Shown: one piece after another, positions 25,537 to 37,413 of the stretch
How positions within the stretch are numbered: position 1 is the stretch's first letter
How the letters are laid out: every line of letters begins with the position of its first letter
DNA from: Roseivirga ehrenbergii
GTDB lineage: Bacteria; Bacteroidota; Bacteroidia; Cytophagales; Cyclobacteriaceae
Length of the DNA: 64,000 nucleotides
Direction of reading: 5' to 3'
Assembly (NCBI RefSeq): GCF_001593005.1
Contig: NZ_LQZQ01000045.1
Span: 868,001-932,000, forward strand
Made by a program: the position numbers and the translations under genes
The notes under the pieces: generated by a model
Databases searched by the model: none
Told to the model about the DNA's origin: nothing
What the model saw: only the letters and a program-made list of their open reading frames with translations

Positions 25537-27192
25537 TTAGAAGGATACTGTAATCCCACCTAGCACTTGAATACCTCTGCTTGGGTAATTCAAGTATCGC
25601 TCATACTCTTTTCCAAAAACATTTTTGAACTGCAAAAACACAGAAACCCTTTCATTCAGATCATAATCGCCACCCAAGTTCATATCGACAATATCATCCA
25701 TTTCCACCCTAGTACTACTTTCTCTGTTTAAGCCTACAAGTCCTCCCATATAATAGAGGTCCGCAGTTACTTTCAAATTTTGCACGGGGTAAAAGATGTT
25801 ATTAAAAACCGCTTGATACTGTGGCTTATGATAAGGATCGGCTAAAGTGCTCAAAGTGTAATCGAAGTAATCAAACCTCAAACCGCTTCTCACATTTCCA
25901 GTCTTCTCAAAAACCACTTCACCATATACATTGGTACGATCTACTGCATCAGTATCATACAATACCTCAAAACGAGTAGAGTCAGTTATGCTATTAGTAA
26001 AAAACGGCATACGCTGAATAGAAGCCATTGAAAGCCCTGCGTTCAACCTAAGTTCATTGGTCAGGTCTAAATTTATTCCTGCAAAAATATCGCTTTCCTT
26101 ATCCGTATTTAATAGAATAAAATCTCTCTGTAAAAAGGCATTCTCCATAGCAAAGCCTTGGAACGAATTGTATTCCAAATCTCCTTGATAACCTCCATAA
26201 ATATTGATGGTATTGGTTGGGTTAACATCCAATCGAGCATAAGGGTAAACTTTAAAACCATCATCAGCAGTGGTAGTGATTTGCGTTAAATCATCATTAT
26301 CACCAGCAAGATTTGCCCCAACACTTACTTTAAAACTATTTGTTGCATACTCTAAGCGCGGCTTAGCATTGAAAAAATTTCTTCCAATTTTCTCAGTGTC
26401 TTCACGGCTTGAGAAGGTTGCTTTCCCTCCTACTTTAAAGCGAAGTTCTTCTGAAAACTTGTAGCCTAAACCCAAATCGAAATTAAATCGGCTTTCTTTT
26501 GCCTCGAAGTTATCTCTGAAGAAATCCCAGTTGGTTTTAAAATGGTAAGTAGTTACTTCATCTAAAGCGGTTTTTTCTACTCCAGCCCTAGCAGTAAAGC
26601 TATTAAACTTTCTTTCTACCATATCCGGACTAAGGTCTAGAGCAGGGTTATAGCCATAGAAATGGACTTTTCTTTCGCCATACTGAATATCGCCAGAAAT
26701 GGTATTCTTTCCATTAAAGAACTTTCCGCCCAATACAACATCTGTTTTGGCGTCACCTGAATTTTTATCAAAGACAGGACCTCTGGCAGAAGAACGATGT
26801 CTTACATACAGATTATACAGGTAATTAGGATTTCTGGTTGATCCTAAATAAGCTTCACCCAGCAATGTTCCATAGTTGCCATAACCAAGTTTGAAGTAGT
26901 TACCTGTTATGGCCTTTTCGGCTTGATTGATGGTCAGGTTAACTGCCCTAAAATTGGGTTGAATTGGGGTTAAGCTCAACACGTATTCATGAAAAGTATA
27001 GGTTTGATGCGACTGTGCCTTTTGTACAGGCAACTGAGGAATTTTTTCAAAATTTCTAGTAGCTGGCGGAAGGGTTATCTTCCTGTCCTTTCTAATTACA
27101 ATTTCTGATTCTTCCAACTCACCTTGTTGACCATAAGCAGTAATAGCGAACAGTCCAAAAACAAGAGCTATAATATATCTGAAGTCTTTCAT
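25537..27192 (-). CDS. Outer-membrane beta-barrel protein, TonB-receptor-like without plug
   Basis: I start it at 27192 (MKDFRYIIALVFGLFAITAYGQQ, a signal peptide), one base after the preceding gene's stop, giving 551 residues. Amphipathic strands of a large barrel fill most of the length. The end (FLQFKNVFGKEYERYLNYPSRGIQVLGGITVSF) closely resembles TonB-dependent receptors, with a C-terminal Phe. There is no recognisable plug domain, and the length is short for a full receptor (700 or more). Co-transcription with exbBD and tonB suggests a partner of that motor. Confidence 0.75.
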   Translation of the reverse strand: MKDFRYIIALVFGLFAITAYGQQGELEESEIVIRKDRKITLPPATRNFEKIPQLPVQKAQSHQTYTFHEYVLSLTPIQPNFRAVNLTINQAEKAITGNYFKLGYGNYGTLLGEAYLGSTRNPNYLYNLYVRHRSSARGPVFDKNSGDAKTDVVLGGKFFNGKNTISGDIQYGERKVHFYGYNPALDLSPDMVERKFNSFTARAGVEKTALDEVTTYHFKTNWDFFRDNFEAKESRFNFDLGLGYKFSEELRFKVGGKATFSSREDTEKIGRNFFNAKPRLEYATNSFKVSVGANLAGDNDDLTQITTTADDGFKVYPYARLDVNPTNTINIYGGYQGDLEYNSFQGFAMENAFLQRDFILLNTDKESDIFAGINLDLTNELRLNAGLSMASIQRMPFFTNSITDSTRFEVLYDTDAVDRTNVYGEVVFEKTGNVRSGLRFDYFDYTLSTLADPYHKPQYQAVFNNIFYPVQNLKVTADLYYMGGLVGLNRESSTRVEMDDIVDMNLGGDYDLNERVSVFLQFKNVFGKEYERYLNYPSRGIQVLGGITVSF

Positions 27193-27193
27193 C

Positions 27194-30100
27194 TTAGTTC
27201 CCTCCCTTTCTTGTGGTGTCTGCATTTACTTCTTCTTGCGATGGCGCCTCTGCCTCCAACTTCTCTATCTGTTTCAGCTTGGCTCTTGCATCTTCTTTAA
27301 TATTATCTAATTGAGAGTATTGAATGATTGAATTCACCGTGGCTTTAGCTTGGAAAATCTCATTCAGAGCAATATAGTTATCAGCAATCAACAAGAAAGC
27401 TTTACCCAACCATTCGTCATAGGCCGAGAAGTTTTCATTCATCTCAAAAAGTGTATTCAACGACTGTTGATATTGCTTTTGTTGGTAGAAAATTTTACCC
27501 ACCATAAATTGTGCTTCGGCTCCATATTGGTTTTTAGCTGTATTCAGGGTGGTCAAAAACTGATCAATGGCTTCATCAAAATTACCTTCTGCATAGGCCG
27601 CTTTGCCTAAATAAAGCTGTGCTTTATCGGTGGCTTCTTGCGTTACAGCCCCTTTAGTAATGATATTCTTAGCATAAATTCGCATTTGAGCATATTCACT
27701 CAATTGATAATGGGCTTCTAACAAACCTAACCAAGCATCGTTTTCTTGCCTTTTGCTTTTGGCTACCTTTTCTAGCTGACCATAAAAGTTGGTTGCTTCC
27801 TTAAAATCACCTGCTTTCAATTGAAGTTCACCAATACGTTCGTATACACGATCCATTCCAGTGATTTTGCTGTCACGATTAATTTCATAGAACATCTCCA
27901 AGGCTTTTTCAGTGTCACTCAAACGGTAATAGCTTTCTGCTTGGTAGTATTTAGCTTCGTGCACTAAACCACTGTTTGGATAATTCTTTCTATAATCTTC
28001 TAAAGCACCAATGGCAGCACTATATTCTTGTCCAAAGAATAAGTTTTTGGCCGATTCAAATTCAATGTTCTCCAAAGCCTGATTCTCAGGGTGTGCATTC
28101 TTATAACGTGCCAAATATTGATCAAACTGAATAGTTTTATTCTGAAGCTTTAGAGTATTCTGCAAACCAAGCAAGGCCGAATTAGAAACCGAACTGGTGA
28201 TATAATTGTCCAAAATAGTTTTGTAGTCACGCTCTGCCTGATCGTAGTCTTCTAAATTGAAGTAGGCCAAAGCTCGGCTTTCGTAAGCATAAGGAATAAA
28301 TGGGCTTTGACTTAATCTGTCAATAATTCGATTAAAACCTTGAATCGAATTTCGGAACTGACGGTCTTCTAACTGAATCTGCGCCTTTTTATAAATGGCA
28401 TCATCGTAATAACGTGAATCAGCAAAACGATTGATTACCACATCTAAACTAGCAATTGCCTCTGATGGCTTTCCTTCAAAGTCATATACTACTCCTTTCT
28501 GGAAATAAGCATAATCGATATTGGGGTTATTTGTACCAATGGCTTTATCATAATATGTAATGGCACTGGCATATTCCTTATCTACATAATAGCAGTCGGC
28601 AAGCCTAATCAACGCATCGTTATAATTTTGTTTATCGCGTGCATTTTCAAGCGCATCTACATAACGCTTAAAGTAAGTTCTGGCTTCGGTATATGATTTG
28701 CCATTATAGTAAGCGTAGCCCAAACCATAATTGGCCTTCACCAAATATTCTGAATTTCTACTTCCCGAGGTCATTACCTTCTTATAAGAAGCAATCGCTT
28801 GAGGGTAATTACGAGCAGTGGCAAAAGCCTCTCCTTTCCAGAAGTAAGTGGCAGTGGCCAAATCCTTATCTATTGGATATTGTAATGACTTATCGAACAA
28901 CTGCACCGCGTTATCATACTTTCGGGCATTGTAAAACTCGGTTCCTTTAAAGAAGGTCACTTTTTGATAGGCTTCTTTTAATCGGTCAGATTTGTTTTCA
29001 ATTCTTTCAATAAACGTAATGGCCCTCGAATAATCATTTGTATTCAAAAAGGCTTCGCTCAACAAATTGTTAGCCTCAGGAATGTAATCACTTGTTGGAT
29101 AATCTCTCATAAACTTATCCAAAGCAATAATGGACTGAGAGTATTTACTGGCTTGAAAATTCACTTTGGCCGAATTGAAAGCAGCCTCTTCTTGAATTTC
29201 TTTATTGAAACCTAAACTTGCCGCTTTATCGAAAGCAGCGATGGCAAAAAGGAAATTTTCTTGTTCTACATAAAGCCTTCCTAAATAATAAGAAGCGTTT
29301 TGAGCAAGCGTATCGCTATTAAGCGCCACTTTCTTAAACTGCTCAATGGATTCTTCAGCCTGACCTGTGCTGTAATAAGCAAAGCCCATTCTGTACAAAG
29401 TCTCTTGTGTTACGTTTTGCTGCGCCAGTTCGCTGTACAAATCATAATACTCTAAACTCTCTTTATACTGCCCTTGATTGTAGTAAGACTCAGCAGTCAT
29501 CTGATAAATCTGATACAGATAATCCAGCTTTCTATTTTCGGCTATTGCTGTTTTAAACTGTGAAGCATATTGCACCAATTCCCCATAACGCTTCTGTTGA
29601 TAATAGGCACTGGCCACCATAATTGGCACCCTGTTTTTATACTTTTCAGTTGTTCCAGCATTTTTCAGATCCACTAAAGCCTTATCGTACTCCTTATAAG
29701 CATATGCCAAATAACCAGCATAGTAATTAGCATCTGCAAAGTAAGGCCCTTTACTCCCTTTGGCTTTATCGAAATAAGGAACAGATTCCTCGTATCGCCT
29801 TAAAGCATACAGCGAATAGGCAATTTTAAAATTGGTTTCAACCCTTTCTTCCCCGTTTAGGGCGGAAGGATTTACCAGTTTAAAATATCTTTCAGCAGTA
29901 GTAAAATCACCATTTTTAAAACTCACTACCCCTAAATTATAATAGGCTTTTGCCGCCTTTGGGTGGTTAGGTCTGTTTCTTACAAATTGTGATATTAATT
30001 GTGCCCCATCGCCATTATCGAGGTTGAGGGCGCAAAATGCCATATAGTATTCGGCATCTGCCTTTTTAATTTCGTCATCGCCTTGGGCCAAGTATCGCTC

Positions 30101-30256
30101 AAACTGATCACGGGCTGCGCTATACTTCTCCATCTCCAAAAGTTCTAGTCCCGAAGAAAAATAAATATTCGGGTTAGATGGATGTAGTGTATTTTGTGCG
30201 TTTAATGACCCGTGAAGACAGAACAGTGTGGCGATCAAAAGAATTTTGTGCTTCAT
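27194..30256 (-). CDS. Large periplasmic tetratricopeptide-repeat protein
   Basis: The 1020-residue protein has a signal peptide (MKHKILLIATLFCLHGSLNAQ) and then more than 20 TPR-like helical hairpins along its whole length (for example FKNGDFTTAERYFKLVNPSA and YNNARKYDNAVQLFDKSLQYP-type units). It lacks an enzymatic domain and is probably a periplasmic scaffold. It is the first gene of a six-gene operon (TPR, barrel, SPOR, ExbB, ExbD, TonB-like), so a link to energised outer-membrane transport or wall positioning is inferred from context only. Confidence 0.88.
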   Translation of the reverse strand: MKHKILLIATLFCLHGSLNAQNTLHPSNPNIYFSSGLELLEMEKYSAARDQFERYLAQGDDEIKKADAEYYMAFCALNLDNGDGAQLISQFVRNRPNHPKAAKAYYNLGVVSFKNGDFTTAERYFKLVNPSALNGEERVETNFKIAYSLYALRRYEESVPYFDKAKGSKGPYFADANYYAGYLAYAYKEYDKALVDLKNAGTTEKYKNRVPIMVASAYYQQKRYGELVQYASQFKTAIAENRKLDYLYQIYQMTAESYYNQGQYKESLEYYDLYSELAQQNVTQETLYRMGFAYYSTGQAEESIEQFKKVALNSDTLAQNASYYLGRLYVEQENFLFAIAAFDKAASLGFNKEIQEEAAFNSAKVNFQASKYSQSIIALDKFMRDYPTSDYIPEANNLLSEAFLNTNDYSRAITFIERIENKSDRLKEAYQKVTFFKGTEFYNARKYDNAVQLFDKSLQYPIDKDLATATYFWKGEAFATARNYPQAIASYKKVMTSGSRNSEYLVKANYGLGYAYYNGKSYTEARTYFKRYVDALENARDKQNYNDALIRLADCYYVDKEYASAITYYDKAIGTNNPNIDYAYFQKGVVYDFEGKPSEAIASLDVVINRFADSRYYDDAIYKKAQIQLEDRQFRNSIQGFNRIIDRLSQSPFIPYAYESRALAYFNLEDYDQAERDYKTILDNYITSSVSNSALLGLQNTLKLQNKTIQFDQYLARYKNAHPENQALENIEFESAKNLFFGQEYSAAIGALEDYRKNYPNSGLVHEAKYYQAESYYRLSDTEKALEMFYEINRDSKITGMDRVYERIGELQLKAGDFKEATNFYGQLEKVAKSKRQENDAWLGLLEAHYQLSEYAQMRIYAKNIITKGAVTQEATDKAQLYLGKAAYAEGNFDEAIDQFLTTLNTAKNQYGAEAQFMVGKIFYQQKQYQQSLNTLFEMNENFSAYDEWLGKAFLLIADNYIALNEIFQAKATVNSIIQYSQLDNIKEDARAKLKQIEKLEAEAPSQEEVNADTTRKGGN

Positions 30257-30352
30257 TTATCTCTGTTTGTTCACTCTTTATCTAAACTCTAATCTCTTAT
30301 GAATATTGCTGTCGAACAATTACCACCAAGAATAATTTCTTCAACCTATTTA

Positions 30353-31375
30353 TTAATGCATCAACCGATACACCAATTCCTTAAAAATATCTCCATCCGA
30401 CATACTGCCGGCTCCTACTCCCTTACTCCTTAAATCTGCTTCGCGAAGAATACTCACATTCTGCATCACCTTTCCTACGGGGTAATTTCGCGCAGCAAGC
30501 TTATATTCCTTTATAAAGAAAGGGTTTGTACCCATAGCAGCCGCCAAGCCTTTATCCGACTGGTCTTTACTTCCGTGAAGAATCAGCAGTTTGGCATAAT
30601 AAGAATACAAAGCCGCCACCATTGGAATAATAGGGTTGGCCTTTGAATTGGCGGCAAAATAATTCACCATCTTATTGGCCTTTAATATATCGCGCTGCGA
30701 AATGGCCTTTTGCAATTCAAAAACATTGTACTCTTTACTGATGCCAACGTACTTCTGAATCAGGTCTTCGTTGATTGTTTTCCCTTCTCCAAGGTTCACA
30801 ATCACTTTGCTGATTTCATTGGAAAGCCTTTCTAGGTTCGTTCCAATGTATTCGGCCAGCATTTGCACCGAGTTCTGATTGATGCTGTAGCCCTGAGACT
30901 TCACATACTTATCAATCCAAGCAGGCAACTCATAATCTCTTAAGGGTGTAGTGGTTACCAACACCGATTTATCTTTCAAGGCTTTCGCCAAAGGCCGTCT
31001 GCCATCTACTTTTTTATGCTTATGCCCAAAAACCAATACCGTACTGGGCACAGGTTTTTCTAAATATTGAATCAATAGCTTTTGGCCGTCTTCTTTATTC
31101 AAATCCTGAATATCCTTGGCCTCTTTTACAATGACCACTTGCCTTTCGGCCATCATCGGAAACCTTCGGGCGTGGGTCAGCACCTCGGCCATACTCACAT
31201 CCTTACCGTAAAGAATGGTTTGATTAAAGCCTTTTTCAGCTTCTTGAAGACAGTTGTCCTCGATATAATCTAAGATTTGATCGATGTAAAAAGGTTCTTC
31301 GCCCTGCAAAAAATAGACGGGTTTGAAGTCACCGGATTTTAATGATTGTAAGACCTGATCAGGATGCAAACTCAT
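30353..31375 (-). CDS. holA: DNA polymerase III subunit delta
   Basis: At 340 residues this fits HolA, the clamp-loader subunit that opens the beta clamp. The N-terminus (KPVYFLQGEEPFYIDQILDYIE, residues 18-39) corresponds to the degenerate AAA+ start with its clamp-opening region. LQKAISQRDILKANKMVNYF and the C-terminal collar region (LREADLRSKGVGAGSMSDGDIFKELVYRLM) follow the family pattern. It stands alone, divergent from a TPR gene. Confidence 0.92.
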   Translation of the reverse strand: MSLHPDQVLQSLKSGDFKPVYFLQGEEPFYIDQILDYIEDNCLQEAEKGFNQTILYGKDVSMAEVLTHARRFPMMAERQVVIVKEAKDIQDLNKEDGQKLLIQYLEKPVPSTVLVFGHKHKKVDGRRPLAKALKDKSVLVTTTPLRDYELPAWIDKYVKSQGYSINQNSVQMLAEYIGTNLERLSNEISKVIVNLGEGKTINEDLIQKYVGISKEYNVFELQKAISQRDILKANKMVNYFAANSKANPIIPMVAALYSYYAKLLILHGSKDQSDKGLAAAMGTNPFFIKEYKLAARNYPVGKVMQNVSILREADLRSKGVGAGSMSDGDIFKELVYRLMH

Positions 31376-31586
31376 GGAATCAATTTGTCACGAATATACA
31401 ATTCGCATTCCGTTTTAACATATACAAAAGCAAGTATCTGTTGACTGGTTTTAGAAATAAATGGCAAGCCACGGCCACAAATCTAAATATTCCAATCATC
31501 TCTAAGAAAGAGTATGAAAAGCATGCTGAAAAAGGAAAAACTAGTGAACAATGGAATCAATTTGGGGAATGCTTGGGTTGACTGAT

Positions 31587-31594
31587 TATATTTG
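31587..31594 (+). promoter_or_regulatory. Putative -7 element of the TPR gene at 31601
   Basis: TATATTTG ends 6 nt before the ATG, with TTTG at 31561-31564 at a slightly long 22-nt spacing. This favours the ATG at 31601 over the upstream TTG at 31592, which lies inside the box, and suggests a nearly leaderless mRNA. Confidence 0.55.
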
Positions 31595-31600
31595 CACAAA

Positions 31601-32287
31601 ATGAGAGAAATGGTTGAAAAGTGGATTGAAGAAGGGGTTAAACACTGCGAGAATGCAAAGTTTGAAGAAGGCGTAAAATGCTTTAACAAAGCGCTGCAAA
31701 AAGAACCGAACCATACCACAGGTTTGCACAACCGCGCCAGAGCCCTTTCTAGAATTGGCCAATTAGAGGCTGCTTTAGCCGACTTCGAAAAACTGACCGT
31801 ACTCTTCCCTACCCATGCTTCTTTCATTGGCGACTATGCCGTTGCCCTCCACCTCAATGACAAAAATGAATTGGCCTTATTTCATTTTGAGAAAGCACTC
31901 CAACTTGAGCCTACCAATCCTTATCGTTACTCTAGCCGTGCCTTTTTTAAAGACAGAACGGGTGACTTAGAAGGCGCCATTGCCGATTATGAAAAGGCCA
32001 TTGAACTAGACCCAGAAGATGCCATTGCTTTGAACAACAAAGGTTTGGTAGAAGAAAAATTAGGCTATAAAGACCAAGCAAAACAAAGTTTTGATCGGTC
32101 AAACGATCTTGTGGGCTACGACCCAACCAAGACCAATCCGCTGCCTAAAGCAGAAAACAAAGCACCAAAACCTACTCCCGCAAATCCCACCACCCGCTGG
32201 GAAGTAATCAAATCTGTGTTCACCAAAGAGGGTTTTAAAGACTTCGCCAAATTTACCAAGGGTTTGGTGAGTGGAAAGAAGGGGTAG
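31601..32287 (+). CDS. TPR repeat protein, cytoplasmic
   Basis: The 228-residue protein contains four to five TPR units between residues 5 and 165 (CFNKALQKEPNHTTGLHNRA, FEKALQLEPTNPYRYSSRA, YEKAIELDPEDAIALNNKG). A Pro/Lys linker and a short amphipathic tail follow. It has no signal peptide, so a cytoplasmic adaptor role is likely. The start at 31601 is favoured by the promoter position. The partner is unknown. Confidence 0.82.
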   Translation: MREMVEKWIEEGVKHCENAKFEEGVKCFNKALQKEPNHTTGLHNRARALSRIGQLEAALADFEKLTVLFPTHASFIGDYAVALHLNDKNELALFHFEKALQLEPTNPYRYSSRAFFKDRTGDLEGAIADYEKAIELDPEDAIALNNKGLVEEKLGYKDQAKQSFDRSNDLVGYDPTKTNPLPKAENKAPKPTPANPTTRWEVIKSVFTKEGFKDFAKFTKGLVSGKKG

Positions 32288-32523
32288 CTTTTAGCCTCTG
32301 CTGTTTTATGGTAAAAGCAAACGGATCCTGAGTCAGACTCAGGATGACTGTCCAAAAAGACCTAATCGGAGCGTCATTCTCTCCGAAGCTATGGAGAAGA
32401 GGGACGGGTAATTGTAACCACTTCAGAAATCAATTCATTTTAGGTTATTATTGAAGTTTTAGTCAGATTCATTTTATATAAAGAGTTTGATTAACTTGAG
32501 ATACAAACCCTAAAGTACAACAC
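32288..32523. repeat. Intergenic region with palindromic repeat
   Basis: The perfect palindrome 32325-32345 (ATCCTGAGTC, A, GACTCAGGAT) is followed by GGATGACTGTCC. It resembles the TCCTGAA/TTCAGGA hairpin at 46243-46261 and repeats at 36075-36296, so it belongs to a small dispersed intergenic family. A second piece (GCGTCATTCTCTCCG at 32372 onward) recalls the other repeat family near 40.9 and 47.5 kb. It may also end the TPR gene transcript. Confidence 0.65.
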
Positions 32524-32889
32524 ATGACCGACACAAGCCACCACGATGAGCGTATTGCGAAAATGTCATTCGCCTCGGTTTACCCACATTATGTTACAAA
32601 AGTTGAGAAGAAAGGACGAACAATAGAGGAGTTGCACGAAGTAATAGAGTGGCTAACTGGCTATGACAAAAAACAACTACAAGCACTCATTGACAAAAAA
32701 GTAACTTTCGAAGAGTTCTTTCAAAAGGCCGCATTAAACCCTAATGCTCCACTTATTACTGGTGTAATCTGTGGTTATCGAATCGAAGACATTGAAAACC
32801 GATTGACACAACAAGTAAGGTATCTAGACAAGCTGGTAGATGAGTTAGCCAAAGGCCGTAAGATGGAGAAGATATTGAGGGTTGCGTAA
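32524..32889 (+). CDS. DUF2200 domain-containing protein
   Basis: The 121-residue soluble protein matches the DUF2200 family over its whole length ([36 protein letters not shown], then [41 protein letters not shown]). The function is unknown. No membrane segment or signal is present. It begins a short accessory stretch that continues with a toxin-antitoxin pair. Confidence 0.82.
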   Translation: MTDTSHHDERIAKMSFASVYPHYVTKVEKKGRTIEELHEVIEWLTGYDKKQLQALIDKKVTFEEFFQKAALNPNAPLITGVICGYRIEDIENRLTQQVRYLDKLVDELAKGRKMEKILRVA

Positions 32890-33061
32890 ATGGTTCATCC
32901 GGAGTGTCATTCACTACTAATAAATCAGGCTAACACCATCTTCTCCATGACTCTCAAAAAGATCCATTCAGGTCAACTTAGCGAATACTCGTTTAACAAA
33001 AACTTACTAACTCTCTTCTATAATCATACAGGAGTCAATTAAAAAAGAAACACAAATACCT

Positions 33062-33069
33062 TATCTTTG
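33062..33069 (+). promoter_or_regulatory. Putative -7 element of the toxin-antitoxin operon
   Basis: TATCTTTG ends 4 nt before the antitoxin ATG, suggesting a leaderless transcript. No clear -33 TTG is visible. Confidence 0.5.
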
Positions 33070-33073
33070 ATTT

Positions 33074-33307
33074 ATGGCAACATTAAAACTCAAAGTCAGC
33101 GACAAAATTCTTGACAAAGTTCTTTGGCTACTCAGTCAATTTAAGAAGGAAGATCTTCAGATCCTTGACGCTGAAGGCACGTTTGAGACCGACAAACGCT
33201 ATGTCCAAAACGAGCTTAAAAGACTTGAATCTGGAGAATCCAAGGCTTACTCTATCGAAGAAGTAGACAACTTATTAGAAAATTCTATTCGCAAATATGA
33301 AAATTGA
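33074..33307 (+). CDS. Putative antitoxin of a ParE/RelE-type module
   Basis: The 77-residue protein has a short beta segment (MATLKLKVSDKILDKVLWLLSQF), a charged middle part and an acidic helix at the end (IEEVDNLLENSIRKYEN). This resembles small antitoxins that wrap their toxin with a C-terminal helix. It overlaps the toxin start by 11 bp, the usual antitoxin-first order. The family is not certain by eye; the call rests mainly on the neighbour. Confidence 0.7.
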   Translation: MATLKLKVSDKILDKVLWLLSQFKKEDLQILDAEGTFETDKRYVQNELKRLESGESKAYSIEEVDNLLENSIRKYEN

Positions 33308-33584
33308 ATTTCGCGACTCCTTCGTCAAAAAACTCAATAAGCAAGTAGACTACATTGCAGCAGACAAGCCAAAAGCAGCTCGCAAATTTAAAACAGACAT
33401 TCTTGATAGATGTAAACAACTAACGAATCAGCCATTTAAGTATAAAAAATCAATCTACTTTGATAGAGACGAAATAAGGGATATGACTTTTAAAGGTTAT
33501 ACAATCGTTTATAAAGTCGATATTAATGCCAACTTAATTTCTGTGTTTTCCCTCGTAAAACTTGAAGACGGGATAAAGAACTAA
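33297..33584 (+). CDS. ParE/RelE superfamily toxin
   Basis: The 95-residue protein shows the plasmid-stabilisation/RelE-like fold pattern: MKIEFRDSFVKKLNKQVDYIAADKPKAARKFKTDIL (beta strand then two helices) and RDMTFKGYTIVYKVDINANLISVFSLVK (the late beta strands with Arg and Tyr). ParE members poison gyrase and RelE members cleave mRNA; the sequence alone does not tell which this is. It is translationally coupled to the antitoxin. Confidence 0.78.
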   Translation: MKIEFRDSFVKKLNKQVDYIAADKPKAARKFKTDILDRCKQLTNQPFKYKKSIYFDRDEIRDMTFKGYTIVYKVDINANLISVFSLVKLEDGIKN

Positions 33585-33680
33585 CTCCCTGTCGAAGGTT
33601 CTCAGAACCTGTGACGATTTAAAATCAAGAACTCTGACCTATCTACACAGCATAAATTCATCACCTAATTTCCTTCAAAA

Positions 33681-33717
33681 AACAAAAAAGGTGGTTCCTT
33701 TGCAGAACCACCTTTCA
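33681..33717. terminator. Bidirectional terminator, toxin / katG
   Basis: AAAGGTGGTTC (33687-33697) pairs with GAACCACCTTT (33705-33715) around a 7-nt loop, with an A-run on its left that forms the T-run for katG on the minus strand. Confidence 0.88.
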
Positions 33718-33747
33718 GTATTTACTCTGGGTATTTCACCCTTTAAA

Positions 33748-36387
<2,640 letters not shown>

Positions 36388-37350
36388 TTAGTTGAGGACA
36401 TTCTGATCTACCCAATGCTTGCCCCACTCATTCTGTTCTTCTTTATTCCATAATTCAGGAAAGAACATCACTTTCTGGAATCTTGGCGGTAAATACTTCT
36501 GCCAATTAGTTCCCCCCGTAGCTTTAATATCTTCTGGATTACGCTGCAAATAACGTACGGCCGACTTATAATGCACCAAAGGCCAATCAACATTGGCGAG
36601 CAAATCGTAACGTTTCAGTTCGGCAACAAGCTCTTCCGTTCCTTCTAATTCTTTATAGAAACGGATATAAAGCTGGTTCAAATTGGTGGACTTCACCTCA
36701 TTGGCCAACTGAACAAATTCTTTAGAATATTTAGCTTCAAATTGATCCAAAGTCAAAGTTTTTTTGCCTGTTTTTAGTTCGGTAGCTCCTGTCTTCCAGT
36801 AAATAGAATCATAAAGCTCTTCGATTGAAGCATAAGGGTCGAAGTCATCGCGCTTTTCATGATTAACCAAGTTAATCATGTCTGTTGATGCAATTTCAAT
36901 CATTCGATACTGAGCCGATTGAAAACCCGAGGCTGGCAAAAGCGACATTCTGAACTGTAAAAATTGCTCCTTTTCCATGCCTTGAATCATGATGGAAAAA
37001 GAATGACAAAGGTGTTCGAAGTAGTTATTAATACGCTTTACGCGGGCCGTGAAAAATTCAAGGTTTGGGTGTTCAGCCGATTGCATTTGTTTCATTTCCC
37101 ACAGAATCAGTTTGAAATACAGCTCTGTAGACTGATGATAAACAATGAAAATCATTTCGTCAGGAAAATGTGTTTTGGGATGTTGAAGTGCCAAAAGCGA
37201 CTCTAAATTGATGTATTCCCAATATTTGAGGTAATCAGCGTGGAGTAAACCATCAAGGTATGAAGCCATATCTTGCCCCATTGCTTCGTATTTGGCTTCA
37301 AGTTTTTTAATTCTATCTAATATCCCTTGGTCGATTTCCTTGTTGTTCAT
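36388..37350 (-). CDS. kynA: Tryptophan 2,3-dioxygenase
   Basis: The 320-residue haem enzyme opens the indole ring of tryptophan to N-formylkynurenine. Family signatures are clear: FIVYHQSTELYFKLILWEMKQ (with the His that contacts the indole NH), LLPASGFQSAQYRMIEI (substrate-binding Arg), and the C-terminal WPLVHYKSAVRYL (haem-ligand His) with ATGGTNWQKYLPPRF. It is divergent from glutaryl-CoA dehydrogenase across 63 bp, and both enzymes belong to amino-acid catabolism. Confidence 0.95.
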   Translation of the reverse strand: MNNKEIDQGILDRIKKLEAKYEAMGQDMASYLDGLLHADYLKYWEYINLESLLALQHPKTHFPDEMIFIVYHQSTELYFKLILWEMKQMQSAEHPNLEFFTARVKRINNYFEHLCHSFSIMIQGMEKEQFLQFRMSLLPASGFQSAQYRMIEIASTDMINLVNHEKRDDFDPYASIEELYDSIYWKTGATELKTGKKTLTLDQFEAKYSKEFVQLANEVKSTNLNQLYIRFYKELEGTEELVAELKRYDLLANVDWPLVHYKSAVRYLQRNPEDIKATGGTNWQKYLPPRFQKVMFFPELWNKEEQNEWGKHWVDQNVLN

Positions 37351-37413
37351 ACGTTTGTATTGTACTGAAATACGTGCAAATTTGAAAGATAATATTTAGA
37401 AACCAAAGAAGAT

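Noticed and set aside
31342-31581. 79-codon plus-strand frame across the holA start region
   Set aside because: It overlaps the first codons of holA and the promoter area, has no recognisable protein features, and its end runs into the box for the TPR gene.
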